From Vibrio celticus (GTDB taxonomy: Bacteria > Pseudomonadota > Gammaproteobacteria > Enterobacterales > Vibrionaceae): 64,000 bases of DNA. Positions within the stretch are counted from its first letter, which is position 1; each line of letters opens with the position of its first letter. This document shows, piece by piece, positions 18,770 to 28,675 of this stretch. Position numbers and translations under genes: made by a program. The notes below the pieces were generated by a model. That model saw only the letters and a list, made by a program, of their open reading frames with translations. It did no database searches and was not told the DNA's origin. The DNA lies in assembly GCF_024347335.1 (NCBI RefSeq), contig NZ_AP025463.1, forward strand, positions 2,108,001 through 2,172,000, written 5' to 3'.

Positions 18770-19861
18770 ATGTTTGGATTAAAACGAATCAAATCAGAAA
18801 ATGAGCTGCTAAAGCAAGAATTAGCAGACCTCAAACAGAAGTACCAAACTGACGTTGCCGCTCTGGAAAATCAGCTCCAAGAGGTTCAGCAGCTTGTTCG
18901 CTCCGCTCAACAGGAACACCACTATAGTGATGAGTTGATGTCGAACAGTTTGAAAGGTGGAGATATGCTCCAAACCATTCGAACAGAGATGGTGGAGAAT
19001 GCGCAATCTATGGCGCATGAAAACCAAGAGCTGCAACAACTAGATGAAATGTTTAAGCAGACTCATCAAGCTCTTGCTCGTCTTGATAACCGAGCCGTGA
19101 AGATCAGTACGGAAGCCTCACAAAGCATTGAATCTGTTAAAATATTAGATAAAACTGCCATTTCTATTTCCCTTCTTGTATCGACTATTCAAGAGATTTC
19201 TGATCAAACGAATTTGTTGGCATTAAATGCAGCGATTGAAGCAGCACGAGCTGGTGAAGCAGGCCGCGGATTTGCCGTGGTGGCAGATGAGGTAAGAAAC
19301 CTTGCAGGCAAAGCCAGCGAAGCCAGTGAGCAGATTGATTCTTTGGTAAACCAAGTACTAACGCAAGTGAACGCGATTAAAACCTCGATTGATAAAAACC
19401 AAACTTGTGCTGAGGAAGTGTCTGCCTCTTCTGCGCAGATTGGTTCTATTGTCAACGAAGTGGTCGTGAAATCGGAACACATGCAACAGGTAATCCATGT
19501 TGCTTCCACACGCGCTTTCTTGGATACGGTCAAACTCGACCACGCCATTTGGAAGAACAATATCTATCGTCTCCTACAAAAAGGCTTGTTCGGTGAAACC
19601 GTTAATAGCCACTCTGAGTGTCGCTTGGGGCAGTGGTACTACCGCGGCGATGGCAAGGCTTACAGCCACTTAAGAAGCTATGCATTGCTTGAAGAACCAC
19701 ACAAAGGCGTGCATGACGGTGGACGTGAAGCAATGAGTCAAGCCAAATCTGACAACATGGCAGGCATGGTGACTGCAATTAACGCCATGGAAGACGCCAG
19801 CGAACAAGTAGTGGAACAAATTGACAATTTAATGAATGAGATTATTGGTGATTTAACGTAA
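18770..19861 (+). CDS. Soluble methyl-accepting chemotaxis protein with zinc-binding CZB domain
   Basis: 363 residues with no membrane helix. A coiled-coil N-terminus leads into a short MCP signalling domain with the hairpin tip QTNLLALNAAIEAARAGEAG (about 146-165) and GFAVVADEVRNLA. The C-terminal CZB domain (about 245-340) has the expected zinc ligands in LDHAIWKN, HSECRLGQWYY and EPHKGVHD. Such TlpD-like cytoplasmic receptors respond to zinc or oxidants such as hypochlorite and couple to CheA/CheW. ATG 18770 follows GAGG at 18753. It is monocistronic. Confidence 0.92.
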   Translation: MFGLKRIKSENELLKQELADLKQKYQTDVAALENQLQEVQQLVRSAQQEHHYSDELMSNSLKGGDMLQTIRTEMVENAQSMAHENQELQQLDEMFKQTHQALARLDNRAVKISTEASQSIESVKILDKTAISISLLVSTIQEISDQTNLLALNAAIEAARAGEAGRGFAVVADEVRNLAGKASEASEQIDSLVNQVLTQVNAIKTSIDKNQTCAEEVSASSAQIGSIVNEVVVKSEHMQQVIHVASTRAFLDTVKLDHAIWKNNIYRLLQKGLFGETVNSHSECRLGQWYYRGDGKAYSHLRSYALLEEPHKGVHDGGREAMSQAKSDNMAGMVTAINAMEDASEQVVEQIDNLMNEIIGDLT

Positions 19862-20016
19862 CGGCACTTAGTGCGCACCTAACCTAACCCAATACTTTTG
19901 CTAGCGCGATGCTACTCACCGCACTAGCACTTCACAAGTAAATTTGCCATACCTGTAGTTATTGATGGTTTTCTAATTTAGAAAAGGCACTGGCAAGGTT
20001 TTGCCCCATTTCGTAT

Positions 20017-21339
20017 ATGGAATCCACGTATTTACAAAGTAATTTGGCAATAAAAGTTAAGATGCGGTCGTATATTCGGCTTCTTATTGAAGGAGCTACC
20101 TTCTAGCCTTTGATGTTTTGCGCACCTACTGTCCTTATCGTGTTAGCAGCTTGCTTAGCATGACAGAATGGTCAGGTTTTCAGCAGGTTGGTCTTACCTT
20201 TTATGCTTCATCATTTTGTAAAATTTATGAATTTGTTATTAATTAATCGGTGAGTAAAACAGGTCTGTATTCAGTTTCATACCGAAGCATTGCCCAGGCA
20301 GTTCGTACCACCTTGTTAGCCAATGCAATACAGGCTTTCTTGAAGCCAATACGGTCAATGATGCTCCTCAACCAAGCATCTTTCTGAGTTCTTGGCTTTT
20401 CAGGCAGCCGTCCAACGTAAGACATTGCACCAAGATAGAGAAGGGAGCGTAGCTCCTTCACACCACCGCATTTATCGATCCCAATCATAAATACCTTACC
20501 ACCTGAACTGTGTTGTTTGGGCGTAAGGCCAACAAACGCGGAAGCTTGCCTTCCATTCTTGAACTGCTTTCCATCACCAAGAGTTGTATAGAGCATCGCG
20601 GCCGTTGTTTCACCAACACCTTCAATTTCCAACAATCGTTGGCATGGTTCTATCTGACGCGTTAAAGCATTTTTCTCTTTCTCGAATGCAATGAGTTTTG
20701 CTTTCATTTCTTTATATTGCTCCCATAGCATAGACAGAACGGACACAACATTAGCGGGTATTGAAGTATCACCATCAAGCACTGTTTGAACCGACGCCTT
20801 TAAACCTTTTTCACCTCTAGGGTTTGCTATGCCGTAGCCCAAAATCGTTCCTCGAATGTGAAGCGCTAGGAAACCACACTACGAGATAAGAATCTACGAC
20901 TGGTTTCTAAAGAATGCATAGACTGTTGTTCTAATGACTTTGGACGGCTGAACTTGATACCAATTTGCATTGCGGCATTAGCGATGGCGAGAGCATCATT
21001 ATGATCCGTTTTATGACCTTCTAGATATCCTTTCACCTTCTTAGGGTTAATAATTCGGACTTCATGGCCAAATTTTTCTGCTAATTGTCCCCAGTAGTGG
21101 CAACCGCAACAGCCTTCCATAGCGACAATCGAAGGCTTAGCCTTTACCAGAAACTCTTTCATTTTCTGGCGACTCAGAGGTCTATTGGACAATAGCTCAC
21201 CATGAATGCTGATATGACAGGCTTGGAGAACATTTTTTGCTAAGTCGATGGCGATAACATTTTTAGTCAACATATTGGAACCCTCAGATTTGTCTCACTC
21301 TCCTAAGTCTAGATTGGCAGAGGAGGGAGTGGATTCCAT
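20017..21339 (-). mobile_element. IS110-family insertion sequence, copy B (degenerate)
   Basis: Bounded by the same 11-bp subterminal inverted repeats as copy A (20017-20027 and 21329-21339). The transposase gene carries a frameshift. Sequence and length match copy A with visible divergence, so this is a related but not recently duplicated copy. Confidence 0.8.
20243..21273 (-). pseudogene. IS110-family transposase, frameshifted
   Basis: Two minus-strand frames together give a full IS110 transposase. Residues 1-135 (21273-20866) hold the DEDD domain, beginning MLTKNVIAIDLAKNV. The C-terminal part (about 20842-20243) has EGVGETTAAMLY and SAFVGLTPKQHSSGG. Comparison with copy A puts a single missing base near 20866-20870, just after SRSVVS. 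The element is probably not autonomous unless the base is a sequencing error. Confidence 0.85.
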
Positions 21340-21407
21340 ACATCAGTTTAGAGTAAAAGCTCATTTACATGTTGTTCATTACTCTTTGTCTTACTAGAAG
21401 TAATGGC

Positions 21408-22597
21408 ATGGCGGAAGAGGATTATACGGAACCTTTCTGCAATCTACCTCTTACACCCTTACAATACTCACATAACTTGCTAATAATCCTTGAGTTGCTT
21501 GCCTATGGCGAGGAAGATAGAACAAAGGCACATGTAGAGAAATGCCCCCTAGAAAGCGTCAAATTCAAAAGGAAGCTCGTGGATATACTTAACAATCGAG
21601 AAATTGCAATTTCGTTGTGGCTGTTGGCAATTACGATTTACATATCGTCATCTTCTAGAATGGCAGAGGTCAGGAGCTGCTTTAAAGAGGTGCTGTCAGC
21701 TTTATTTGTAAAACAAATAATTACTGTCCTTTGTTTAATGATCGCTTATATGGCGATTGTCATTTCTTGGCTTTCCGATTTAGGTCTATGGAATGCAGAA
21801 CAGCTCAAAAACACCGTTTTTTGGTGCGCTTCCGTAGGGTTCATGTCGTTGTTTAAACTTGAACAGCTCAAAAAGGATAAAAGTTTCTTAAAACAGTCAG
21901 TCATAGACAACTTAAAACTACTAGCGATTCTTCAATTTATCGTTGGTGTATATACTTTCTCTCTCTGGGTTGAGGTTCTGTTAGCTCCAGTTTTAGCATT
22001 AATTGTAGCCATGTTAGCTATTGCTGAAACCGATAAAAAGCATCATCAAGTAAAGGTTCTGCTTGAACGTTGCCTATCTTTATTTGGAGTCGTTTTAATC
22101 ATTTACACTTTGTACATGTTGACGACCAACTTTGGTGAGTTTAGCAAAGAGAAAACTGCGTATGATTTCTTCGTTCCCCCCTTGTTGACTCTTTGTTATT
22201 TGCCATTTATTTACGTCATCCTTGTTTATACGACATACGAGAAAGTTTTCATTAGCCTTAATTCAAAAATAAAAAGTGGATTTCATAGGTGGATTGCTAA
22301 ACTCTACGCTTTAATATTGTTTAATGTTCAACTTAGCTCGCTGGAACGATGGTCAAATCAAGTTGGCAGAGTAAATATAGAATCACACTCTGAACTATTG
22401 GAGACCTTCAAATACATATTTAAAGTTAGGTCTGCTGAGAAAAAACCAAAGGAAGTGCCAAAAGAACAAGGCTGGAGTCCTTACGAAGCTAAAGACTTTC
22501 TCTTTAAAGAAGGACTTAATACTGGCTTTTACAATAGGGTCTTTGAGCAGGAGTGGTCAGCATCATCACCAATGGAAGAATTTGGTGGTGGAGTTAT
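21408..22597 (+). pseudogene. Polytopic membrane protein, N-terminal part, interrupted by IS21
   Basis: Not a family I recognise. From ATG 21408 (MAEEDYTEP; an upstream ATG at 21369 lies close to the IS110 end) the frame encodes about 397 residues with some seven to eight hydrophobic segments. Examples are ISLWLLAITIYI, IITVLCLMIAYMAIVISWL, LLAILQFIVGVYTF, LFGVVLIIYTLYML and FFVPPLLTLCYLPFIYVILV. A Lys/Glu-rich cytoplasmic stretch follows. The IS21 element enters after codon GTT at 22595; apparent coding beyond this is IS DNA. Rejoining across the element and one 5-bp duplication restores an open frame with 25195-25543. The gene ends 35 bp before the PIN gene, so both may form one module. Confidence 0.75.
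22593..22597. repeat. 5-bp target duplication of IS21, left copy (GTTAT)
   Basis: GTTAT here and at 25190-25194 flank the element exactly, giving a target duplication of a size typical for IS21-family insertions. Confidence 0.8.
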
Positions 22598-22827
22598 TGC
22601 ATATTTCGGAGCATTCCGATCAGTCATTTCGGGATTATCCGATCACCCATTTCGGTTTAAACCGATCACTGATTCCGCGATTATCCGATCACTTTTAGTC
22701 AAACTCCGAAATCGGTGATCGGAATAGCGAAAACCGCGATCGTAATGGCCGAAATCCTTCCTTTTTCTCTTTTAAATCAATAGCTCGCTATTCTTTACTT
22801 CTTAAACAAGAAGGAAAGGAAGCGACA

Positions 22828-24359
22828 ATGGCCAAAAAGAGAACTCCAATGAACAAAATCAAAGAGGTATTACGCCTTAAATACGACTGCGGTCTCTCAA
22901 ATCGTGGTATCGCTTCTTGCCTTAAACTCGGCCCGTCCACCGTATCAGAACTCCTTACTCGCTTTAAACAAAGCCAACTTGGTTGGCCTCTACCCGACAG
23001 TTGCAGCGATGCAGATCTCACACAGGCGCTGTATCACGGCAAGAAAGTCAGTCGAGATAAAGTTATGCCAGACTTCACTCAATACGCAGTCGAACTCAGG
23101 CGTAAAGGTATGACAAAGATGCTGCTCTGGCAGGAGTATCATGAGCAATATCAAGAGCAAGCTTACGCTTACACTCAGTTCTGCGAGCACTTCACTCGTT
23201 GGTTCAAAACCCAAAAACGCAGCATGCGCCAGCTTCATGTTGCAGGTGATAAACTGTTTATCGATTACTGTGGGCCTCGGCTTCAGGTGGTCAACCCTGA
23301 CACAGGCGAAGTGCGCGAAGCGGAGGTGTTCGTCGCGACTTTAGGCGCGTCCAATTACACTTATGTTGAAGCCTTCCCAGCCAAGGGAAGCCCTACTGGT
23401 TAGAGGCGCATGCGAATGCGTTCGAACACTTCGGTGGCGTACCACAACTCTTAGTTCCCGATAACCTACGCAGCGCAGTCACCAAAGCCAATCGTTATGA
23501 GCCGAGACTGAACGACAGCTATCAAAAGCTGGCTAATCACTATCAAACAGCCGTGATGCCTGCTCGCCCCTACAAACCGAAAGACAAAGCCAAGGCAGAG
23601 AATGCCGTGCTCCTAGTAGAACGCTGGATCATGATGCGGTTGCGACACCAAGCCTTCCACACTTTTAAAGAGTTGAATCTCGCCATCCGTGAACTCATGA
23701 ATGAGTTAAATCAGCGTGAGATGAAACAGTATGGCGCCAGCCGCCAAGCGCTGTTCGATAAACTCGACAAACCTGCATTAAAGCCACTGCCTAGGCAGCG
23801 TTACCTGTATACCGAAACTAAACGAGCCAAAGTTGGCCCTGACTATCACATCGAATATCGCCGTCATTACTACTCGGTTCCCCATCAACTTGTTGGTCAC
23901 CATGTCGAGTTGGAAGCCTCTAATCGCCTGGTGCAGATCTACCATCAAGGTAACTTGGTGGCCCAGCATCCACGTAGCCAAAGAGAGCGAGGAAACAGCA
24001 CCCAACCAGAGCACATGCCAAGCAACCATCAACATCAGAAGTGGTCGCCAGGGCGCTTGCTTAGCTGGGGAGCCAATATCGGCCCAGCCACACGAGAAGT
24101 CGTCAATAAGATGCTGAACTCCAAGCCTCATCCAGAGCAGTCTTATCGTTCCTGCCTTGGCTTGCTCAGCCTCAGTAAAACCTATGGCGAATCGCGCCTA
24201 GAGCAAGCCTGTAAAGATGCGCTGATGCTGACAAAATCCAATTACACCTTCATCAGCAATTTGTTGAAAAACAATCGTGAAGGACAACTGAGTAAAGACA
24301 ACACGAGTACGCCAAATCTTGTTCATAGCAATGTTCGTGGCCCGAACAGTTATCACTAG
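22828..24359 (+). pseudogene. istA: IstA transposase of IS21, frameshifted
   Basis: The first frame (22828-23403) has the N-terminal helix-turn-helix (LSNRGIASCLKLGPSTVSEL) and the start of the DDE domain (LFIDYCGPRLQVV). It then runs out at SPTG. The downstream frame, from about 23390 to 24359, continues YWLEAHANAFEHFGG, LLVPDNLRSAVTKA and PARPYKPKDKAKAENAV with the DDE glutamate, to the C-terminal Mu-like domain. A single missing base in the CCC run near 23380-23385 explains the break. Otherwise about 510 residues, normal for IstA. Confidence 0.88.
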
Positions 24360-24369
24360 GAGAAAGGAT

Positions 24370-25110
24370 ATGAATGCACTGAACGACCAACTCAAAACCC
24401 TACGCTTGAGCCATGCAGCGAAAGCATTAGAGCAGCAGCAAGAGCAACTGACCACCTACGCAGAACTGGACTTCGAGGAAAGGCTAAGCCTACTTCTGGA
24501 AAGCGAGATCTTGAATCGCAATCAGAGCAAAATCCAACGCTTAAAACGACAAGCCAAGCTGAGAGTAGATGCGCAGCCGAGCCAACTTATCTATAAGGAG
24601 GGACGAAACCTCAATCGTAAACAGATGAGCGAACTTCTGACGGGCAGTTATCTATACAAACACCAGAACATCTTGGTTACAGGCCCAACAGGCGCAGGCA
24701 AAACGTATCTTGCCTGCGCACTGGCAACCAGCGCCTGTGACCAACAACAAACGGTTAAGTACTACCGATTAACTCGCTTGCTTGACGACCTGACCGCTGG
24801 TCGTCTGGATGGTAGCTATCAAAAGCAACTCCAATCGCTGGCTAAGAAAGCCTTACTGATCCTCGACGACTGGGGGATGGAAAAACTCACTCAAGAGCAT
24901 GCGGGTCACTTATTAGAAGTGCTGGAAGAGCGTTATCAAAACAGCAGCACAATCGTCATCAGCCAGTTACCTGTAAGGGAGTGGTACAACATGATCGGCA
25001 ACGCCACCGTCGCGGACGCGCTAATGGATCGGCTAGTACACAATAGTCATAGAATAGAACTGGGAGGTGAGTCAATGAGAAAACTGGCGCAATCCGATCA
25101 CTTAGAGTAA
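24370..25110 (+). CDS. istB: IstB ATPase of IS21
   Basis: 246 residues from ATG 24370, which has GGAGAAAGGA just upstream. AAA+ ATPase helper of IS21 transposition. Walker A is GPTGAGKTYLAC (about residue 103), Walker B is LLILDDWGME, and the C-terminal ALMDRLVHNSHRI is typical of IstB. It follows istA by 10 bp and appears intact. Confidence 0.95.
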   Translation: MNALNDQLKTLRLSHAAKALEQQQEQLTTYAELDFEERLSLLLESEILNRNQSKIQRLKRQAKLRVDAQPSQLIYKEGRNLNRKQMSELLTGSYLYKHQNILVTGPTGAGKTYLACALATSACDQQQTVKYYRLTRLLDDLTAGRLDGSYQKQLQSLAKKALLILDDWGMEKLTQEHAGHLLEVLEERYQNSSTIVISQLPVREWYNMIGNATVADALMDRLVHNSHRIELGGESMRKLAQSDHLE

Positions 25111-25194
25111 AAATAAGAAGAGGGAAAAACGGTAGGATCAGGTGATCGGAATAAACCGAAACGAGCGATCGCAATCACCGAAATACGCAGTTAT

Positions 25195-25543
25195 TCAGAA
25201 TAATATTTCTTACTACGTTGAAGGCTCTGAAGAAGTTGCAAATATACTTAAGCTCAAAGTTAACGTGAATGATGATGCTAGATCTCGACAGGCGCGAGAA
25301 AAGCTAGAGGAAATCGCGCAAGCTTTGAGCATCTCTAGCTTGAATAAGCCATTGTCTAAGAAAATGAAAATGGCTATTTCACAATGTGAGCCATATTCTG
25401 AAATACTTTTGGATAAGAAATTTTCACTGGTTGTAGAAAAGTGGCCAAACCATACGTTTAATGGATATGATATTAATTTTATAATATCCATTACCCAACC
25501 AGCCGCTGCTATTAAACAAGCTTGCCCAAGAGTGCGGTGTTAG
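25195..25543 (+). pseudogene. C-terminal part of the IS21-interrupted membrane protein
   Basis: The frame resumes after the second GTTAT copy: the split codon AT|T, then QNNISYYVEGSEEVANIL to a stop at 25541-25543, giving about 115 residues. This soluble, charged segment (KLKVNVNDDARSRQAREKL, then KFSLVVEKWPNHTFNGY) is the cytoplasmic tail of the reconstructed protein of about 512 residues. No known domain recognised. Confidence 0.7.
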
Positions 25544-25578
25544 CTATTAATTATCAGGTTTAAAATTTGGAGTAGTAA

Positions 25579-26688
25579 GTGAAGATTTTCTTGGATACGA
25601 ATGTTTTTTATAACAACTGGTTTGCTAATAACCCAAACTTTAAACTTATGTTTCACTATTTAAATAATGAAAACGAAGATTTATTACTTTCAGAGCTAGT
25701 TGTTAAAGAAGTTGAAAATATTAGGAATCGAGAACTCGAAGAATCAGTACTAGAAATTGAACGATTAGTAAAGAAAATGGAGAAACTTAACTCCAAAAAA
25801 ATTAAATTCTCCCCAGATGACTTGGGTGTTGATATATATGATTTAAATGAAATATTGTCTAATAAAGTAGACTGGATTGACTCCATAAATTATGAAAGTA
25901 TCTCACAATCTTTAGTTGTTAATAGGGCGCTGAAAGCTACGAAGCCCTTTACTGGTCAGGAGAAGGGGTATCGAGATACGTTGATATGGCTTTCTTTCCT
26001 AGAATACTTGAAAGAAAAGGATATAAATGGTGAAATAATTTTTATTACAAATAATAAATCTGACTTTTTTGAAGTTAAAAAAAAGAAAATAAGATTTCAC
26101 CCAGACCTTCAAAAAGATATAGATGAATATGAAATAAAAGCAAAAATTACCCCATACCTTAATCTATATGATTTTGTTAATGATAAAATTGATAAAATTG
26201 ATAAAATTGATAAAGATGATCACGCGATCGACAAACTCGCACTAATCAATGAACTTGATGACTTTTTTATCGATGAAACGGATGATTACCTTGAAGGTAT
26301 GAAAAACTCGCAGCTTTCAGAACTGTTTTCAACAAACTTATTTTCTGATCGATTAACCGATGTTCTAGACATAGATGTTGTCAACTGGGATGGTGTCGAA
26401 GATCCTGAAATTCATTCAGTTAGCAAACTATCAGGTGATGATGTTTACATTAGTTGCTACTACGAGATGCGTGGTATCAATATGACAATATCGATTGATG
26501 AAGTTGAGTACAATCAACACATGGAAGAAATTGAGTCTCTACATGAGTTTATCGAGGTTGAGATAGATAAAATTAATGGTATCGCAAAATTACTATTTGG
26601 GTTCCGTATTAATATCAATGCAAGCTTTATTTATGACATTAAGGATGAGGCTCCTAGGGAATTAAGCGTCGAGTATTTCAACTTGTAG
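25579..26688 (+). CDS. PIN-domain protein with DUF4935-like C-terminal region
   Basis: 369 residues from GTG 25579, with GGAG six bases upstream. The N-terminal PIN nuclease domain shows the first acidic residue in KIFLDTNVFYNNW, an internal acidic cluster (LVVKEVENIR), the third in KGYRDTLIWLSF and the fourth in FITNNKSDF. So the four metal-binding acids of a ribonuclease are present. The roughly 160-residue C-terminal region is acidic and unrecognised. A perfect KID repeat (DKIDKIDKIDK, near 26186-26217) links the two. Larger PIN proteins of this type occur singly in accessory regions and may act in RNA cleavage during defence or stress. No short antitoxin gene is adjacent; the upstream neighbour is the interrupted membrane protein. 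Confidence 0.75.
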   Translation: MKIFLDTNVFYNNWFANNPNFKLMFHYLNNENEDLLLSELVVKEVENIRNRELEESVLEIERLVKKMEKLNSKKIKFSPDDLGVDIYDLNEILSNKVDWIDSINYESISQSLVVNRALKATKPFTGQEKGYRDTLIWLSFLEYLKEKDINGEIIFITNNKSDFFEVKKKKIRFHPDLQKDIDEYEIKAKITPYLNLYDFVNDKIDKIDKIDKDDHAIDKLALINELDDFFIDETDDYLEGMKNSQLSELFSTNLFSDRLTDVLDIDVVNWDGVEDPEIHSVSKLSGDDVYISCYYEMRGINMTISIDEVEYNQHMEEIESLHEFIEVEIDKINGIAKLLFGFRININASFIYDIKDEAPRELSVEYFNL

Positions 26689-26691
26689 ACA

Positions 26692-26782
26692 GGTAGAAAG
26701 CATTTAAGAGTGATTCCCAATACTCCGCAAATTCGTTTTGCTTGGGTTCAGTGGTTGTCGCGGCTATGCATTGTGTTGGTGC
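26692..26782 (+). repeat. Truncated Vibrio-type integron attC repeat
   Basis: Directly after the PIN stop codon is GCATTTAAGAGTGATTC, then CCAATACTCCGC and GGTTCAGTGG, ending in GCATTGTGTTGGTGCTCGTT. This order and spelling resemble the long attC sites of Vibrio chromosomal integrons, in the same orientation as the gene. The right core and its complementary arm are missing, so this is a remnant. Recognition is from memory of the family, not from a search. Confidence 0.5.
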
Positions 26783-26997
26783 TCGTTAGCGCCAACTATG
26801 TGTGTTTGCCATACTTGGATTAATTCATTTATAGCTAATTTAGATAATTGAATGAAACGCTTTTGTCCAGAAACTGCATAGATACGAACCTCATAGACAA
26901 TTTGGATAGCATAAGACGCTATCACTACGTTATTACTTAAAATCAGGCTGGAATCACTTACCTCACATAACCTACCTGTTAAGTTCTTAATAAGCAT
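26764..26997 (-). CDS. Small hypothetical ORF ending in the attC remnant
   Basis: 77-residue minus-strand frame ending GANEHQHNA inside the attC-like repeat. Part of it (SKLAINELIQVWQ) is shared, in diverged form, with non-coding copies near 19950 and 36345. It may be the end of a degraded cassette gene cut by the ISAs1 insertion. No clear ribosome site. Could be spurious. Confidence 0.3.
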   Translation of the reverse strand: MLIKNLTGRLCEVSDSSLILSNNVVIASYAIQIVYEVRIYAVSGQKRFIQLSKLAINELIQVWQTHIVGANEHQHNA

Positions 26998-27007
26998 ACC
27001 TAAACCC
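26998..27007. repeat. 10-bp target duplication of the ISAs1 element, left copy
   Basis: ACCTAAACCC immediately before the IS; the identical sequence follows it at 28201-28210. Confidence 0.9.
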
Positions 27008-28200
27008 CAGGGCGGGATCGCACTTTGTTAACTAATGTGATCTAATAGTGGCAAATCCTCAGATACACAGCAATTTTGAACCTTATTGAATACTTATCTG
27101 TCGTCGAAGACACTCGCTCGGACATCAATCAGAAACACAACCTCATCGATGTCATGTTTCTAGTGATTAGCGCTATCGCATCGGGATGTGAAGGTTGGCA
27201 AGACATTGAATTTTATGGAGAAGAAAAGCTCGATTGGTTAAGGAAATATAGACCTTTCGAACATGGTATCCCTCGTAGACACACAATAGCTCGCATCTTG
27301 CGTTCCGTTGTTGCTGAGTCACTGCTCGAAGCTTTAGCCCTTTGGATAAACGAGCAGCGAACTAGCCATAACAAGCCCATTATCGCATTTGACGGTAAGG
27401 TGTTGCGGGGCTCCTATCGTAACGACAGAAAAACTGCGTTGCAGTTGGTCACCGCTTACGATACCGAGCGTGGTCTAGTTCTGAGCCAGAAGCCGACTGA
27501 GAACAAGAATGGTGAGATAAACATTGTACGCCAAATGCTTGATGTTATTAATGTAAAGGGTAGCGTTGTCACGGTTGACGCCTTACATTGCCAGCGTGAA
27601 ACACTAGAGAAAATCAAAGACAAACAGGCACATGTCGTCGTCCAGGTTAAGAATAATCAGCCCAAGCTTCGAGCGGCTGTTGTGGAGCAGTTCAAACAGT
27701 TTTGATGCTGGCAAAGAGAAAATAGTCACCGAAATCAAAGAGAAAAAACATGGTCGCAGTGAAGAGCGATACGTGTTTCAGCTCAAGGCTAAATTGCCCG
27801 ATGACTTAGCTAAGAAGTGGCCAACGGTAAGAAGCATCATAGCAGTGGAGCGCCATCGAGTGATCAACGGTAAAGGCACTGTAGATACGTCCTACTACAT
27901 TAGTTCTTTGTCGCCGAACAACAAACTCCTGGGTCATTATATTCGCCAGCATTGGCGGATCGAGAACAGTCAGCATTACGTGTTAGATGTTGTTTTTAAA
28001 GAGGATAGTTCACGCATCACTTTAGATGGTGCAGTGGAAAACATAGCGTTGTTCAGGCGCTTTGTGATGAATATGCTCAAGCAATGTGACTGTGGTGCGC
28101 CAAGCCAAAAAGTGAAATTGAAAAAAGCGGCATGGAACGACGATTATCGGGCTAGAGTATTCTTTGGGTTATAAATCCATCAAAGTATGCTCCCGCCCTG
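27008..28200 (+). mobile_element. ISAs1-family insertion sequence
   Basis: 1,193 bp with terminal repeats CAGGGCGGGA (27008) and TCCCGCCCTG (28200), flanked by a perfect 10-bp direct repeat as expected for this family. It carries one transposase gene broken by a frameshift. The perfect duplication suggests a fairly recent insertion. Confidence 0.93.
27076..28174 (+). pseudogene. ISAs1-family transposase, frameshifted
   Basis: The first frame from TTG 27076 gives residues 1-209, with EYLSVVEDTRSDINQKHNL, IAFDGKVLRGSY and VTVDALHCQRET. It stops at 27703-27705 after EQFKQF. The other frame continues at once with FDAGKEKIVTEIKEKKHGR through GHYIRQHWRIENSQHYVLDV to a stop at 28172-28174. One extra T in the TTTT run near 27701-27704 (or two missing) explains the break. 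Joined, the protein is about 365 residues, normal for the family. Confidence 0.88.
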
Positions 28201-28210
28201 ACCTAAACCC
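28201..28210. repeat. 10-bp target duplication of the ISAs1 element, right copy
   Basis: ACCTAAACCC, identical to 26998-27007. Confidence 0.9.
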
Positions 28211-28297
28211 AGAGCTTTGTTCATAACTTTTGAATTTGCCGTTACTTCACTCTCCCGCCATAAGCAACATCAGTATTACTTAAAGTAAACTCTCTTA

Positions 28298-28612
28298 TTA
28301 TAAGTCTTTCTTCTGGCTCAGTGCTGCAATAAGTTTCTTTCTTTCGCTCTCTGTCATTTCATAGATCATGCACGCCAGTTCAGCAGAGCTTTCATCTTCA
28401 CAGAAGAAATAATTGAGCGGCACACCAAGCTCATCGGCGATTAGCTTTAAGGTTTGAACATCTGGGGCGTGCTTGCCTTTCTCGTATTGATTCATTCGAG
28501 GGCTTGCTGAACTTGCATCCATACCTATGCTTTCTCCCAGGGATTTTTGAGAGAGCTTTGCTTTTTTTCGAGCTTGTTTGAGTCGCTCTGGGATTGGGTT
28601 TTTAAATGACAC
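28298..28612 (-). CDS. XRE-family helix-turn-helix regulator
   Basis: 104 residues. The Cro/C1-type HTH spans residues 9-68: RLKQARKKAKLSQKSLGE, then MNQYEKGKHAPDVQTLKLIADELGVPLNYFF. A short helical C-terminal tail probably dimerises. It is divergent from the winged-helix/helicase pair, and the 100-bp gap contains two copies of a symmetric operator, so it most likely represses both its own gene and the operon. Confidence 0.9.
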   Translation of the reverse strand: MSFKNPIPERLKQARKKAKLSQKSLGESIGMDASSASPRMNQYEKGKHAPDVQTLKLIADELGVPLNYFFCEDESSAELACMIYEMTESERKKLIAALSQKKDL

Positions 28613-28641
28613 TTAGATTTCATTTCTCTGATCTCAAGTTA

Positions 28642-28658
28642 ACTAAGATTTTCTTAGT
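28642..28658. promoter_or_regulatory. Operator copy 1 of the XRE regulator
   Basis: ACTAAG-N5-CTTAGT inverted repeat. Its centre is 34 bp from that of copy 2, about three helical turns, so both lie on one face of the DNA. Confidence 0.7.
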
Positions 28659-28675
28659 TTTATGGATTTCTGTAT

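Larger units (their letters stand above)
22598..25189 (+). mobile_element. IS21-family insertion sequence
   Basis: 2,592 bp starting TGCATATTTCGG and ending CCGAAATACGCA, so it has the TG...CA termini of IS21 elements and a matching inverted repeat. Several further short repeats (TTTCGG, CCGATCAC) recur inside both ends, the multiple repeat pattern known for IS21. It carries istA (frameshifted) and istB and is flanked by a 5-bp direct repeat. It disrupts a membrane-protein gene. Confidence 0.92.

Noticed and set aside
22614..22718. Continuation of the membrane-protein frame to a stop at 22718
   Set aside because: This stretch is the left end of the IS21 element (TTTCGG and CCGATCAC repeats), so it is fortuitous coding.
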